From RGIG3701 sp017403345 (GTDB lineage: Bacteria; Planctomycetota; Planctomycetia; Pirellulales; Thermoguttaceae): a DNA stretch of 41,623 bases. Both the position numbers and the translations under genes were made by a program. The DNA is taken from positions 1-41,623 of the forward strand of contig JAFQOH010000127.1 of the NCBI GenBank assembly GCA_017403345.1, written 5' to 3'. Positions 29,120-37,225 of the stretch are shown piece after piece; the stretch's first letter is position 1, and every line of letters begins with the position of its first letter. Below the pieces are notes generated by a model. The model was not told where the DNA came from, made no database searches, and worked only from the letters and a program-made list of their open reading frames with translations.

Positions 29120-29944
29120 ATGACGGATCCTAAAACCGAAAAGGAAACAGAAAAGGAGAACGCAGAACTTCTGCGCGTTGAAGACCTGAAATGCGTCCAG
29201 GGAGGCAAAACGCTCCTTCAAAATGTGCGTTTCACCATTCGCCGCGGCGATCTCCTTTCGCTTCTCGGACCTAACGGAGCCGGAAAATCCACGCTGCTGA
29301 AGTGCCTCATGCAGCTCCTCCCGACAGCTTCCGAAACGCGGCTCTTTCTAGAAGGCAAACCGCTCCGCAGCCTCACCGCCCGCGAGATCGCCCGAAAGAT
29401 CGCGTACATTCCCCAGTCCCACGGACAAAATTTTCCATTTACGGTCCGGCATTTCGTCGAAGCGGCCCGGTATGCGCACGAAACCTTTCTCGAAACCGCC
29501 TCGGAAATCTCTCGGCGTCTCTGTGCCCGGGCACTCGAAGAAACGGACCTCGTTCCGCTCGCAGACCGTCAACTCTCAACGCTTTCCGGAGGGGAACTTC
29601 AGCGGGTACGCATTGCCGGCGCATTGGCACAGGATGCGGAACTCCTGCTTCTGGATGAAGTCACGTCTCAGATGGACTACCGTTCCCGTGAAGAAACAGC
29701 TCAGCTGCTCCTGCGTCTGAATCGCGAATGGGGAAAAACGATCCTGATGGTGACGCACGACATCAATGAAGCGGCACGCTGCGCAGACAGGATCCTCGCA
29801 CTGCGTTCCGGGAAGCTCGCCTTTGACGGAAAACTGAAAGATTTTCTTCAGGGATCGGTTCTCGCGGCTCTATTTGAGACCGAGTTTCATTTTCTCAACT
29901 CGCCGCACCTCCCCAACCCAGTAGTCGTACCGACCCCACAATAA
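29120..29944 (+). CDS. FecE/BtuD-type ABC transporter ATP-binding protein
   Basis: A 274-residue ATPase of the iron-siderophore/cobalamin importer class. Walker A GPNGAGKST (50-58), Q-loop Q99 in IPQSHGQNFPFTV, signature LSGGE (155-159), Walker B LLLLDE (175-180) and H213 in MVTHDINEAARCADR are all present, so it should hydrolyse ATP. GGAGCGG precedes the ATG. No permease or binding protein adjoins; the FecCD permease at 801-1769 is a possible partner but lies 27 kb off on the other strand. It is downstream of and close to the HtrA-like gene, so it may be co-transcribed with it. Confidence 0.92.
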   Translation: MTDPKTEKETEKENAELLRVEDLKCVQGGKTLLQNVRFTIRRGDLLSLLGPNGAGKSTLLKCLMQLLPTASETRLFLEGKPLRSLTAREIARKIAYIPQSHGQNFPFTVRHFVEAARYAHETFLETASEISRRLCARALEETDLVPLADRQLSTLSGGELQRVRIAGALAQDAELLLLDEVTSQMDYRSREETAQLLLRLNREWGKTILMVTHDINEAARCADRILALRSGKLAFDGKLKDFLQGSVLAALFETEFHFLNSPHLPNPVVVPTPQ

Positions 29945-30334
29945 TTACGCCAATAATTGCGATTCGCCCGATCTAAAGAGACTCTCAAAAAAAATTTTGA
30001 GGAAATTGTCGGGAAATTCGGGATTATTTTTCAGAAAATCCAAGAAAAACGGCGCATAGGCAGAGGGGGGGCTTTACAAAATTTCCGTATCGTGTAAAAT
30101 ATGACCTGAAAATATTGTTTTTAGATTGACGTTTCTGTGAATTTTTCTTCGTCCGCAGTTTCAGTTGGGTGACTCGGCGGCGAAGTAAAAGTTCGATGCG
30201 GGGCCGGTTTCACTCCGATCTCGCTTCGGATTTCTGCGAGGTGCAGTTCCAGCCGTCATCCGTTTTGCTGCGCGAATGGAGATGGAAGAGGGATTTCACA
30301 GTACGTCGAGGTTCGATATCCTGGAGATAGAAAA
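29945..30334. other. intergenic region and long rpmG leader
   Basis: It holds a short AT hairpin (CTCAAAA with TTTTGAG, 29984-30001) that could end the ABC transcript, the rpmG promoter (30073-30100) and a leader of about 230 nt rich in small inverted repeats (for example CCGATCTCGCTTCGG near 30212). I looked for a tRNA in the leader and found none. Confidence 0.5.
30073..30100 (+). promoter_or_regulatory. sigma-70-type promoter of rpmG
   Basis: TTTACA (30073-30078) and TAAAAT (30095-30100) with a 16-bp spacer, leaving a leader of about 230 nt before rpmG. Confidence 0.6.
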
Positions 30335-30499
30335 ATGGCCAAAAGTAAAAAAAAGGCGGAACCGATGTTCCTCGTCTGCTCTGAGTGTGGTGCGTACAAC
30401 TACGTCCTGCGCCGCAAGCCGGGAAGTGAAAAACTGAATATCAAAAAATTCTGCCCCTGCGACCGCAAGCATACCCTGCACAAGGAAAAGAAAAAATAG
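30335..30499 (+). CDS. rpmG: 50S ribosomal protein bL33
   Basis: A 54-residue basic protein of the large ribosomal subunit. GGAG lies eight bases before the ATG. The order is MAKSKKKAEP, a zinc-ribbon half CSEC (residues 15-18), YNYVLRRKPGSEKLNIKKF, and CPCDRKHTLHKEKKK. The family usually has a second CxxC (CPxCRKHT); here it is CPC, moving the fourth cysteine one position, with D in its usual place. The rest, including RKHTLHKE, is typical, so the gene is probably functional, perhaps with altered or no zinc binding. It stands alone with its own promoter and terminator instead of next to tRNA-Trp/secE as in many genomes. Confidence 0.93.
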   Translation: MAKSKKKAEPMFLVCSECGAYNYVLRRKPGSEKLNIKKFCPCDRKHTLHKEKKK

Positions 30500-30518
30500 T
30501 TTTTTCCTTTATGCGTAA

Positions 30519-30569
30519 CTGGAAACGGAATGCTCCCGAATTTGGCGAGTATTGCGTTTCCGGTTTTTT
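30519..30569 (+). terminator. intrinsic terminator of rpmG
   Basis: A 17-bp imperfect stem (30519-30535 with 30547-30563, one mismatch and two G-U pairs) containing GGAAACG/CGTTTCC is followed by TTTTTTCTCTTT. Confidence 0.88.
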
Positions 30570-30606
30570 CTCTTTCTTGACGCCTCTTTAAGTCAGGTAA
30601 CGGGTC

Positions 30607-32589
30607 ATGGCAAAACATCAGGAAAAACGCTGGCGCTTTCGGACTGGTGAGCGGGACCTCGCCGCAATTGCGGATGTGGTCCAGTATGCCAAGCTCCCTC
30701 CCATTCTCGCAAAACTGCTTGTTTCCCGCGGGATCCGGACTTCCGGAGAAGCCGTACGGCATCTGGATCCGAGACTCGTTCATCTTCATGAGCCAAACCT
30801 GCTTCACGGATGTGCTCGTGCTGCGGAGCTGATCGTCCGTGCGGTCCGCCAAGGAAAAAAAATCGCGATTTACGGCGATTACGATGTGGACGGCATGACC
30901 GCTACAGCGATCCTCTTCAAATGCCTCCGTCTTGAATACCAAAGCACTGACCAGGCTCGTCCGATCTTCTTCATTCCCAATCGGCTAAAAGACGGCTATG
31001 GGCTAAACTGCGACTCGATACGCGAACTGAAAGAGCGAAAGGTCGATCTCATCATCACGGTCGACTGCGGCATCACGGCCGTTGAAGAAGTTGCGCTGGC
31101 AAAATCGCTCGGAATGCAGATCATCCTGACCGACCATCACCAGCCGAGCGAGCATTTACCCAACGCGGACGCTATCGTGCATCCCGATCTTTTCACGCAC
31201 CCGGAGTTTGCCGTTTGCGGAAAATTTGAGCCGATGCAAAACGATCCGTTCCTCTCGATGTATGCGGAGACGAGAGATCCGGAAGATACTGCCTCATCCC
31301 AAAAGACTGCAAATGAGACGGCAAAAGGAACGATCCGGATCCAGTATCCGCGCATGGACGCACCGTATCCATTTGCCTATCTCAGCGGAGCCGGCGTTGC
31401 GTTCAAACTCGCGTGGGCGATCTGTCAGCGTTTTGCTGTCAATCCGCGAGTCGGACCACGCCGTCAGGCATTCATTCTGGAAGCCATTGCGCTTGCTGCG
31501 ATCGGAACCGTCGCAGACGTCGTTTCCCTAACGGATGAAAACCGCGTCATCGTCGTTGCGGGACTTCAGCAGCTCAAAGAGCGTCCTTCGACGGGACTTG
31601 CGGCTCTTCTGAATGTCTGCAAACTTTCCGAAAAAAAAAGTTTCGATGCGGATGATGTCGGGTACGCAATAGCACCGCGGCTCAATGCGGCCGGACGTCT
31701 GGAGCAGGCGTGGCTCGGCGTAGACCTCCTGACGACCGAGAATACAGAAACCGCACAGCAAACGGCTCTGTATCTGAATGATCTCAATGACAAACGGAAA
31801 AATCTTGAGATCGTTATGCAGCGGGAAGCCGGCAAACAGCTGAAAGAACTTTACCCGCAAATGACGGAGTCGCCGACCGCCATCGTCTTGGCGAGCCACA
31901 CTTGGCATCCTGGCGTCATTGGGATCGTCGCGGGAAAACTCGCTGAACGGCACAACGCACCGACGATCCTCATCGCGCTGAGCAAAACTGGAACTCAAAG
32001 CGGCACGGGATCCGCACGCGGACTGGCAAACGTCCCGGAATTCAATCTGCACGACGCGCTGACGCTGTGCTCGGAGCATCTCGAACGATTCGGAGGACAT
32101 GCAGGGGCGGCGGGACTGCGGATCTCGGCAGGAAACGTAGAAGCGTTTCGCGAAGCTTTTTGCGAAGTCGTGGACCGGATCATCCCCCAGGATGCACGCA
32201 TTCCGGAACTTTGGATCGACTCGGAGGAGATCCTCTCGATCTTCACGCTCCCGGCAGTTCAGGCGATATACCGTCTCGCGCCGTTCGGAACCGACAATCC
32301 GGCTCCGGTATTCTGCACGACGGACGTTTTCTTCTCGCGCGAACCTGCAGCACTCGGAAAACAGCGTTTCGACGGCGACGAAAATCGGCCGATCCACCTT
32401 GTGCTTCATGTCGAGCAGAACCGCAGAACGTACCGCGTCACGGCATTCAACACCGGTGAGTTTTTGGAGGAGTTCATGGAACTCTACCAGACGAAAACGC
32501 CGATCGATCTGGCATTTCGCCCCGTCCTGAACACTTTCAACGGGCAGACCCGCGTCGATTTCCACCTGGTAGACTGGCGGCTTCATTAA
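30607..32589 (+). CDS. recJ: single-stranded-DNA-specific exonuclease RecJ
   Basis: A 660-residue DHH-family 5'-3' exonuclease used in recombination and mismatch repair. DHH-domain motifs: IYGDYDVDGMTATAI (89-102), TVDCGITAVEE, and TDHHQPSEHLPNADAIVHPD with DHH at 176-178. The DHHA1 part has ERFGGHAGAAGLRISAGN, and a C-terminal OB-like region ends with FNGQTRVDFHLVDWRLH. RecJ usually has about 570 residues; the excess is mainly an insertion after the DHH motif (about residues 200-255) rich in acidic and polar residues. Start: ATG at 30607, 43 bp after the rpmG terminator, with a weak AGGTAA upstream. Confidence 0.95.
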   Translation: MAKHQEKRWRFRTGERDLAAIADVVQYAKLPPILAKLLVSRGIRTSGEAVRHLDPRLVHLHEPNLLHGCARAAELIVRAVRQGKKIAIYGDYDVDGMTATAILFKCLRLEYQSTDQARPIFFIPNRLKDGYGLNCDSIRELKERKVDLIITVDCGITAVEEVALAKSLGMQIILTDHHQPSEHLPNADAIVHPDLFTHPEFAVCGKFEPMQNDPFLSMYAETRDPEDTASSQKTANETAKGTIRIQYPRMDAPYPFAYLSGAGVAFKLAWAICQRFAVNPRVGPRRQAFILEAIALAAIGTVADVVSLTDENRVIVVAGLQQLKERPSTGLAALLNVCKLSEKKSFDADDVGYAIAPRLNAAGRLEQAWLGVDLLTTENTETAQQTALYLNDLNDKRKNLEIVMQREAGKQLKELYPQMTESPTAIVLASHTWHPGVIGIVAGKLAERHNAPTILIALSKTGTQSGTGSARGLANVPEFNLHDALTLCSEHLERFGGHAGAAGLRISAGNVEAFREAFCEVVDRIIPQDARIPELWIDSEEILSIFTLPAVQAIYRLAPFGTDNPAPVFCTTDVFFSREPAALGKQRFDGDENRPIHLVLHVEQNRRTYRVTAFNTGEFLEEFMELYQTKTPIDLAFRPVLNTFNGQTRVDFHLVDWRLH

Positions 32590-32603
32590 GTTTTAAAAAT
32601 ATT

Positions 32604-32638
32604 AAAGATCAAAATCTTTTTGATACTTTGATTTTTTT
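32604..32638 (+). terminator. weak AT-rich terminator after recJ
   Basis: AAAGATCAAAA (32604-32614) pairs with TTTTGATACTTT (32618-32629, one bulge), followed by seven T. It overlaps the end of the convergent gene. Confidence 0.4.
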
Positions 32639-33460
32639 ATCTTTCAGCTCGACACACAAAGGCGTCCCGGAAACGGCGTTCAGCGTCTCGGCGAGGTTTC
32701 CGTTGACGAGCGCGAGTTCCAGTGCCCCCTGTGAGCCAAACAGGACCACGGGCGTTCCGGAAGGAAAGTCCGCATACGTGCGTGCCGGGTGATATCGCGT
32801 TTCTCCCAGCAGTGCGTGCCCGCAGAACGGGAATGGAAGATCCTGCGGCGTGATGTTCGTTACGAGATTCCCAAACGAATCCGCAAAGAGGACTTCTCCC
32901 AAGAGTTTTACGGAACCGGAGTCCGCGTCCTTCACGAGCCGGGGACGGGAAAATTCGAGGCGGATGAGCGTTTCGAGGTCCTTTTTTCTTCCCAGCGCCT
33001 CCGGAAGCCCGCCGTTTGCGAGAAAGGCGGCGGTCGGCGCGAGAACGTCACGTCCGTGAAAAGTCGAGGAGACCGACTCGCGGAAACAGACCGGGTTTTC
33101 GAGGAGAAATGCTTCTGCGACGGCATTTTGTTCAAGAAAAAGCGAAAGGATCCCATTGTTCGGGCAGAGGATGCGCTGGCGTTTCCAGCTTTCATTCAAA
33201 ACGGCACAGACCAGCTCACGCTGTGAGCCGACGCCGGGATCGACGACCGCGATGTGGATCGTTTCTTCCGGGAAAAAAGGGACCGTCTGCGCCAGAATGA
33301 ACGCACCGTGCAGCACATTTTGCGGAAGAACGGCATCCGTGACGCGAATGACTCTGACCTCCGGAGCACGGGAACAGAGGACGCCTTCCATCTGTGCCGT
33401 GTAGAAATTCCCGGTTTGAAAGTCCGTCAGAATGGCCACGGTCGGCCGCATTTTGCGCAT
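32609..33460 (-). CDS. SAM hydroxide adenosyltransferase (DUF62/SAM hydrolase)
   Basis: A 283-residue protein of the family that splits S-adenosylmethionine to adenosine and methionine using water, related to the fluorinase and chlorinase. Seen: VAILTDFQTGNFYTAQMEGV, IHIAVVDPGVGSQRE with the catalytic D and R, CPNNGILSLF, STFHGRDVLAPTAAFLA with the catalytic H, and VLFADSFGNLVTNI in the C-terminal domain. The opening loop usually reads TDFGxxDxYVG; here Q replaces G and N replaces the second D, a mild departure in the substrate pocket. AAGGAG lies eight bases before the ATG. It is the only gene between recJ and clpX; the role in the cell is unclear even in studied members. Confidence 0.9.
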   Translation of the reverse strand: MRKMRPTVAILTDFQTGNFYTAQMEGVLCSRAPEVRVIRVTDAVLPQNVLHGAFILAQTVPFFPEETIHIAVVDPGVGSQRELVCAVLNESWKRQRILCPNNGILSLFLEQNAVAEAFLLENPVCFRESVSSTFHGRDVLAPTAAFLANGGLPEALGRKKDLETLIRLEFSRPRLVKDADSGSVKLLGEVLFADSFGNLVTNITPQDLPFPFCGHALLGETRYHPARTYADFPSGTPVVLFGSQGALELALVNGNLAETLNAVSGTPLCVELKDKKIKVSKRF

Positions 33461-33511
33461 CCGCCTTCTCCTTAAAAAAGTTTATCCGGTACGTACTTGC
33501 CGGAAGAGCTT

Positions 33512-33547
33512 AAAAAAAGCCCCGTTTTCATTTTCAGAAGCCGGGGC
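33512..33547 (-). terminator. intrinsic terminator of clpX
   Basis: On the minus strand GCCCCG and CGGGGC enclose a 17-base loop and are followed by seven T. It is 9 bp after the clpX stop. A short stretch just beyond (33481-33506) resembles the end of the dispersed element (TTATCCGGTACGTACTTGCC). Confidence 0.82.
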
Positions 33548-33555
33548 ACAGGATC

Positions 33556-34845
33556 TCAGGCACGCTTGCTTTTCTTTTCCTGCTCGAAATTAAAGAGTTT
33601 TCGGCGTCCCAGAACGACGTCTTCATCGATGACGTACCGCACACCGCCGGGCTGATCGGGCATTTCGAAAAGGATGTCGAGCATGATCTCTTCCATGATC
33701 GAACGCAATCCGCGTGCGCCGGTCTTCTTTTCCTTCGCCAGACGCGCGATCGCTTCCAGTGCGCCCGGGGTGAAAACGAGATCCGCATTGTCCATGTTGA
33801 ACATGTGCGTGTACTGCTTCACCAGCGAATTTTTCGGCTCTTTCAGTATCCGGACCATGTCTTCCACCGTCAGCTCTTCCAGCGACGTGATGACCGGCAG
33901 ACGTCCGACGAATTCCGGGATCAGACCAAATTCGATGATGTCCTCGCTCGCGACGCGGGCCAGCGGCGCATTCTGTTCCTTCACGAACGGCGAGCCGGCC
34001 GTCTGCGCGAAACCCAGCGTTCGGTTCCCAAGCCGGCGCTCGATGATCTCGTTCAGTCCGACGAACGTTCCGCCGCAAATGAAGAGGATGTTGCTCGTGT
34101 CGATCTGAATGAACTGCTGCTCCGGATGCTTTCTTCCCCCATTCGGCGGGACGTTGGCGACGGTCCCCTCGAGCATCTTCAGCAGAGCCTGCTGGACCCC
34201 TTCGCCGGAAACATCGCGCGTGATGGAGACATTGTGCGTCGTGCGTCCGATTTTATCGATCTCGTCCACGTACAGGATGCCTCGCTGTGCAGCTTCCACG
34301 TCAAAATCGGCAGCCATGAGGAGTTTGAGAAGGAGATTTTCCACGTCTTCACCGACGTATCCGGCCTCGGTGAGCGTCGTGGCGTCACCAATGGCGAACG
34401 GTACGTTCAGGATCTTGGCGAGCGTCTGCGCCATGAGCGTTTTTCCGGAACCGGTCGGCCCGATGAGCAAAATGTTCGATTTTCCGAGTTCCACGTCCTC
34501 GTTTCCGGAGCGGACATGCTCGAGCCGTTTGTAGTGATTGTACACAGCAACGGCAAGTACTTTTTTCGTAAATTCCTGCCCGACGATATACTCATCCAGA
34601 CGCGAAACGATCTGCCTCGGCGTGAGCCGTTCCATGAGCATGGCCGGCTGCGGCGTGAAACGGCGTTTCTTTTCCTGTTCGAGAATGGAACGGCACAGTT
34701 CAATGCACTCGCTGCAGATGTAGACATTCCCCGGCCCTTCGACAAGAGGCCCCGTCACCTGATGGGACTTCTTGCAGAAGGAGCAGAAAGCCTGTTTTTT
34801 CGGCATCGATTTTTTGCCGTTCTGATTTTTATTATCGGACTCCAT
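33556..34845 (-). CDS. clpX: ATP-dependent protease ATPase subunit ClpX
   Basis: A 429-residue AAA+ unfoldase that feeds ClpP. The zinc-binding domain has C21, C24, C44 and C47. Walker A GPTGSGKT (129-136), the pore loop GYVG (162-165), Walker B ILYVDEID (190-197) and the ending DQPGGVRYVIDEDVVLGRR are all intact, with normal length. clpP is not adjacent, unlike in many bacteria. It has its own promoter (34935-34963) and terminator. No clear ribosome-binding site was seen at the chosen ATG; an internal ATG 14 codons on has none either. Confidence 0.96.
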   Translation of the reverse strand: MESDNKNQNGKKSMPKKQAFCSFCKKSHQVTGPLVEGPGNVYICSECIELCRSILEQEKKRRFTPQPAMLMERLTPRQIVSRLDEYIVGQEFTKKVLAVAVYNHYKRLEHVRSGNEDVELGKSNILLIGPTGSGKTLMAQTLAKILNVPFAIGDATTLTEAGYVGEDVENLLLKLLMAADFDVEAAQRGILYVDEIDKIGRTTHNVSITRDVSGEGVQQALLKMLEGTVANVPPNGGRKHPEQQFIQIDTSNILFICGGTFVGLNEIIERRLGNRTLGFAQTAGSPFVKEQNAPLARVASEDIIEFGLIPEFVGRLPVITSLEELTVEDMVRILKEPKNSLVKQYTHMFNMDNADLVFTPGALEAIARLAKEKKTGARGLRSIMEEIMLDILFEMPDQPGGVRYVIDEDVVLGRRKLFNFEQEKKSKRA

Positions 34846-34934
34846 TGGACTTTTGGATCAGCTCTACTTTTTGGAAAAAACCTTCTTTTCCGCAAAATTT
34901 AACACAGGGAGCGAATTTCCCCGATTGAAATTTC

Positions 34935-34963
34935 ATTTTACACTATTTTCGCCGTTTCGTCAA
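34935..34963 (-). promoter_or_regulatory. sigma-70-type promoter of clpX
   Basis: TTGACG (34958-34963) and TAAAAT (34935-34940) on the minus strand with a 17-bp spacer, leaving a leader of about 85 nt. Confidence 0.75.
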
Positions 34964-35089
34964 CCGAAAAAAGGGGACGTTTCGGAAATTTTGTGAAACT
35001 TTCTTCGGCTTTCATGAAAAAATCGGTCGTTCAAATGCTAAAATACAGGCACTGCGCAAGTCAGGTCGATCGAAAAGAGCGGCCTCGAT

Positions 35090-35332
35090 TTACCGGTCGA
35101 CCAATTCCTGCAGCTGTGCCGTGAGCTGAGCCTTGACGGTCCGGTACTCCTCCGGAGAGATCTCTCCGTCGTCAAGCGAATTCTGCAGGGCAGCAAGCAG
35201 GGAGTGGATCGCATTCTGCTCGTCATCATTGCTGTGGATGGAAGCGCGGTATGCAGAAATGGCGAACTGCCCACCCACGATGATGAGAGTCAGGACAAAA
35301 AAACTGACGAACAGAGGCACCATGTATTCCAT
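35090..35332 (-). CDS. small single-span membrane protein with SHOCT-like C-terminus
   Basis: An 80-residue protein from the ATG at 35332; the frame is open further upstream but that part is Cys/Arg-rich and antisense-like, and overlaps the FmdB gene. One membrane span comes first (MVPLFVSFFVLTLIIVGGQF), then a polar linker and LLAALQNSLDDGEISPEEYR plus TVKAQLTAQL, which matches the SHOCT-type pattern of a short helical pair around a (G)xIxxEEY turn. SHOCT modules usually sit at the end of small membrane proteins and may mediate oligomerisation. It lies 170 bp after the FmdB gene on the same strand. Precise role unknown. Confidence 0.65.
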   Translation of the reverse strand: MEYMVPLFVSFFVLTLIIVGGQFAISAYRASIHSNDDEQNAIHSLLAALQNSLDDGEISPEEYRTVKAQLTAQLQELVDR

Positions 35333-35370
35333 ATGTCGATCTTGCCTTTCGGGTCGGGAATTTCGGATAT

Positions 35371-35387
35371 AGGACAGCCGCTGTCCT
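35371..35387. other. perfect short inverted repeat (AGGACAG-CCG-CTGTCCT)
   Basis: A 7-bp perfect inverted repeat with a three-base spacer lies about 40 bp before the SHOCT-like gene's start. It could be an operator or an mRNA hairpin; no T run follows it on either strand. Confidence 0.5.
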
Positions 35388-35502
35388 GCGCAAATTCGGA
35401 ATGGCTCCGAGTGAAGCAGGCCGTGACGGTCATCATTTCCTGATTTCAGGATTACGCATCGAGCCGCATTTTGGTTCAAAGTCCTTTGGAGTCTCCCACA
35501 CG

Positions 35503-35745
35503 TTAGTGGTGATGACAACAGCCGCCGGCACAGCAGCAGCCTCCTCCACCGGTCTCCGGAGCACACAGGCCGGCATCGCGCGCGGCACATGAGGGCCCGG
35601 AAGCATGAACAGAAGCCGGGACGCTCAATTTTCTTCGGATAGAAGGACTTCCGCAGGAGGGGCATTTTTTCGGCTCGGCATTGCCGCGGACCAGTTCTTC
35701 AAAATCTTTTTCACATTGATCGCAAACGTATTCGTAAACAGGCAT
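35503..35745 (-). CDS. FmdB-type zinc ribbon protein with Cys/His-rich tail
   Basis: An 80-residue protein of the FmdB family of small regulatory zinc ribbons. It opens with MPVYEYVCDQCEKDFEELVR, and the second half of the ribbon is KKCPSCGSPSIRRKLS; the four cysteines (8, 11, 28, 31) are intact. The C-terminus is unusual: a Gly/Cys/His run ending CCCAGGCC and three histidines. Family members often end in Ser/Gly/Cys-rich tails, but this one has enough Cys and His for a second metal site. AGGAG lies nine bases before the ATG, with a TATAAT box at 35780-35785. Function is not established for the family outside formamidase regulation. Confidence 0.85.
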   Translation of the reverse strand: MPVYEYVCDQCEKDFEELVRGNAEPKKCPSCGSPSIRRKLSVPASVHASGPSCAARDAGLCAPETGGGGCCCAGGCCHHH

Positions 35746-35779
35746 AAAATGGAACTCCTAAATTTAAATTTCTGATTCT

Positions 35780-35785
35780 ATTATA
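35780..35785 (-). promoter_or_regulatory. -10 box of the FmdB gene
   Basis: TATAAT on the minus strand 35 bp before the start codon; the expected -35 position holds only a weak TTTTCA. Confidence 0.5.
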
Positions 35786-35944
35786 GCACGAAATAAAAAA
35801 ATGAAAAGAACTTTCCGAAAATTTTCAAAAATTTTATTAAATTTTCCAAAAAAAGAAAATTCCCCTTGCCTCAAATCCATTTGCAAGGTAAGATAGAAAT
35901 GGATAGTTTCATCCTGAACATTCCGCAAGATCAGAAAAGGCTCT

Positions 35945-36200
35945 TCGGAAAGAGCGTACTGATCCAGGTCCGTTTTACCACTGAAACCACAGAGGAACGC
36001 AGAACACACTGAATAGAAAGGGAAAGTGTCCTGACACGAATTTCCCGGAAAACACGGAAAAGACACGAAATGGTCTTAAAAAATTTTTAAAACATTTCGC
36101 GTGATCCGTTTTTTTCGTGCTTTTCGTGTTTAAAATTCTGTGTGTCACCGTGCGGACCCAATATTTTCAGCGGTGAAACCGATACGCCAACTGTCAAATG
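35945..36200. repeat. dispersed element, copy D (complete palindromic form)
   Basis: The left arm has GTACTGATCCAGGTCCG, TTTTACCACTGAAACCACAG, CACACTGAATAGAAAG and TGTCCTGACACGAATTTCCC. The centre is CACGAAATG, an AT run (TTAAAAAATTTTTAAAA) and CATTTCGCGTG. The right arm returns as TTTTTCGTGCTTTTCGTG, a TGTGTGTCACCG block, TTTTCAGCGGTGAAACCG and ATACGCC. Left-arm words match copy C in order. Confidence 0.8.
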
Positions 36201-36228
36201 ACGTCCAACAGATAATCCAACAGATAAA

Positions 36229-36984
36229 ATGTCCGAAAATTCCAGATCATGGCTCTTTACGCCGATGCTGCTCGGGTCGATGCTGCTCGGGCTGATGCTG
36301 TTCCTGACGGTGAGTCAGGTCGGCTGCCGTGCGATGTTTAACGCGAAACCGATCCCGGGGATCCCACAGCCGGAAGACCGGATCGCGCAGATCCGTCAGC
36401 TCGGACAGGAAGCGGGTAATGTCCCGAAAGAAAAACAGCCGCAGTACGCAGAGACCCTTGCCGCGATCATCCGCAGCGACAAAGATTCCGTCATGCGCAC
36501 CGAAGCGGTACTCGCCATAGGGCACTATCCTGTTCCCGAAACCGTCGAGGCGCTCCGTTTTGCCAAAAAGGATCCGGTCGTCGATGTGCGTTTGGCGGTC
36601 TGTTCCGCCTGGAAGACCTACGGCCAGGAACCCGCGGTGCCCGAACTCATCGACATCCTTGGGACGGACAGTGATTTAGATGTGCGTCATGAGGCGATCG
36701 ACGTCCTTGGCGAAATGAAGGATGAACGTGCGGTCGCTGCGCTGGAAGTTCCGCTTTCAGACACAGATCCGGCTCTGAAATACTATTCCGTGCTGGCGCT
36801 TCAAAAGATCACCGGTCTCACGATGACCGATGCGAAAGAATGGCTCGCATACTGCCGGGAACACCGTCCAGACGCCGCTGTCGCACAAAATGAAGAGCCA
36901 AAACAGGAGTCAGAGACCAAACTGCCGTTTTTGGATCCCCAGGAAGTCCTTTCTAATTTCCGCCGTCCCGGTGCTCCGGAATAA
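36229..36984 (+). CDS. HEAT-repeat envelope protein
   Basis: A 251-residue protein. The N-terminus has a hydrophobic span (LLGSMLLGLMLFLTVSQVGC) whose end SQVGC could be a loose lipobox, so it may be a lipoprotein or membrane-anchored. Residues of about 70-205 form HEAT/PBS-lyase-like repeats: SVMRTEAVLAIGHYPVPETV, DVRLAVCSAWKTYGQEPAVP, LDVRHEAIDVLGEMKDERAV and a last copy. Such repeats bind proteins; the partner is unknown. A polar Glu/Gln-rich tail ends with LPFLDPQEVLSNFRRPG. No ribosome-binding site is evident before the ATG. It starts 28 bp after repeat copy D. Confidence 0.8.
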   Translation: MSENSRSWLFTPMLLGSMLLGLMLFLTVSQVGCRAMFNAKPIPGIPQPEDRIAQIRQLGQEAGNVPKEKQPQYAETLAAIIRSDKDSVMRTEAVLAIGHYPVPETVEALRFAKKDPVVDVRLAVCSAWKTYGQEPAVPELIDILGTDSDLDVRHEAIDVLGEMKDERAVAALEVPLSDTDPALKYYSVLALQKITGLTMTDAKEWLAYCREHRPDAAVAQNEEPKQESETKLPFLDPQEVLSNFRRPGAPE

Positions 36985-37080
36985 AACCGGAATAAAAAAG
37001 GATCGAAATCCAAAAAAAACACGAAAAAAAGTAAAAAAAAACAGCATTTCAATCGAAACAAAAATAGAGGGAAACTTTTT

Positions 37081-37136
37081 GGAAGCGTGTCGGCTTCGAG
37101 GCAGAAATGGAAGCGTGTCGGCTTCGAGGCAGAAAT
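37081..37136. repeat. exact 28-bp direct repeat, two copies
   Basis: GGAAGCGTGTCGGCTTCGAG plus GCAGAAAT occurs twice back to back (37081-37108 and 37109-37136) in the space between the HEAT-repeat and diadenylate cyclase genes. The rest of that gap is A-rich and shows no gene. Confidence 0.9.
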
Positions 37137-37225
37137 GGCCTCTTCCGAAAAAATTTCCCCTGGATCGTCCAGCCCTCGGTCCGATTCCCGCATCCATTCG
37201 CCCCTAACCCTGCGTAGCCCCGGTC

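Larger units (their letters stand above)
35746..36228. other. intergenic region with repeat copy D
   Basis: It contains the FmdB leader and -10, an AT-rich stretch, and the complete palindromic copy D (35945-36200), then 28 bp to the HEAT-repeat gene. The frame open on the minus strand at 35764-36066 runs through AT-rich DNA and repeat and is not credible as a gene. Confidence 0.7.

Noticed and set aside
30120..30334. tRNA in the rpmG leader (GGTTCGATATCC resembles a T arm)
   Set aside because: No acceptor stem, anticodon arm or proper T stem can be formed around it.
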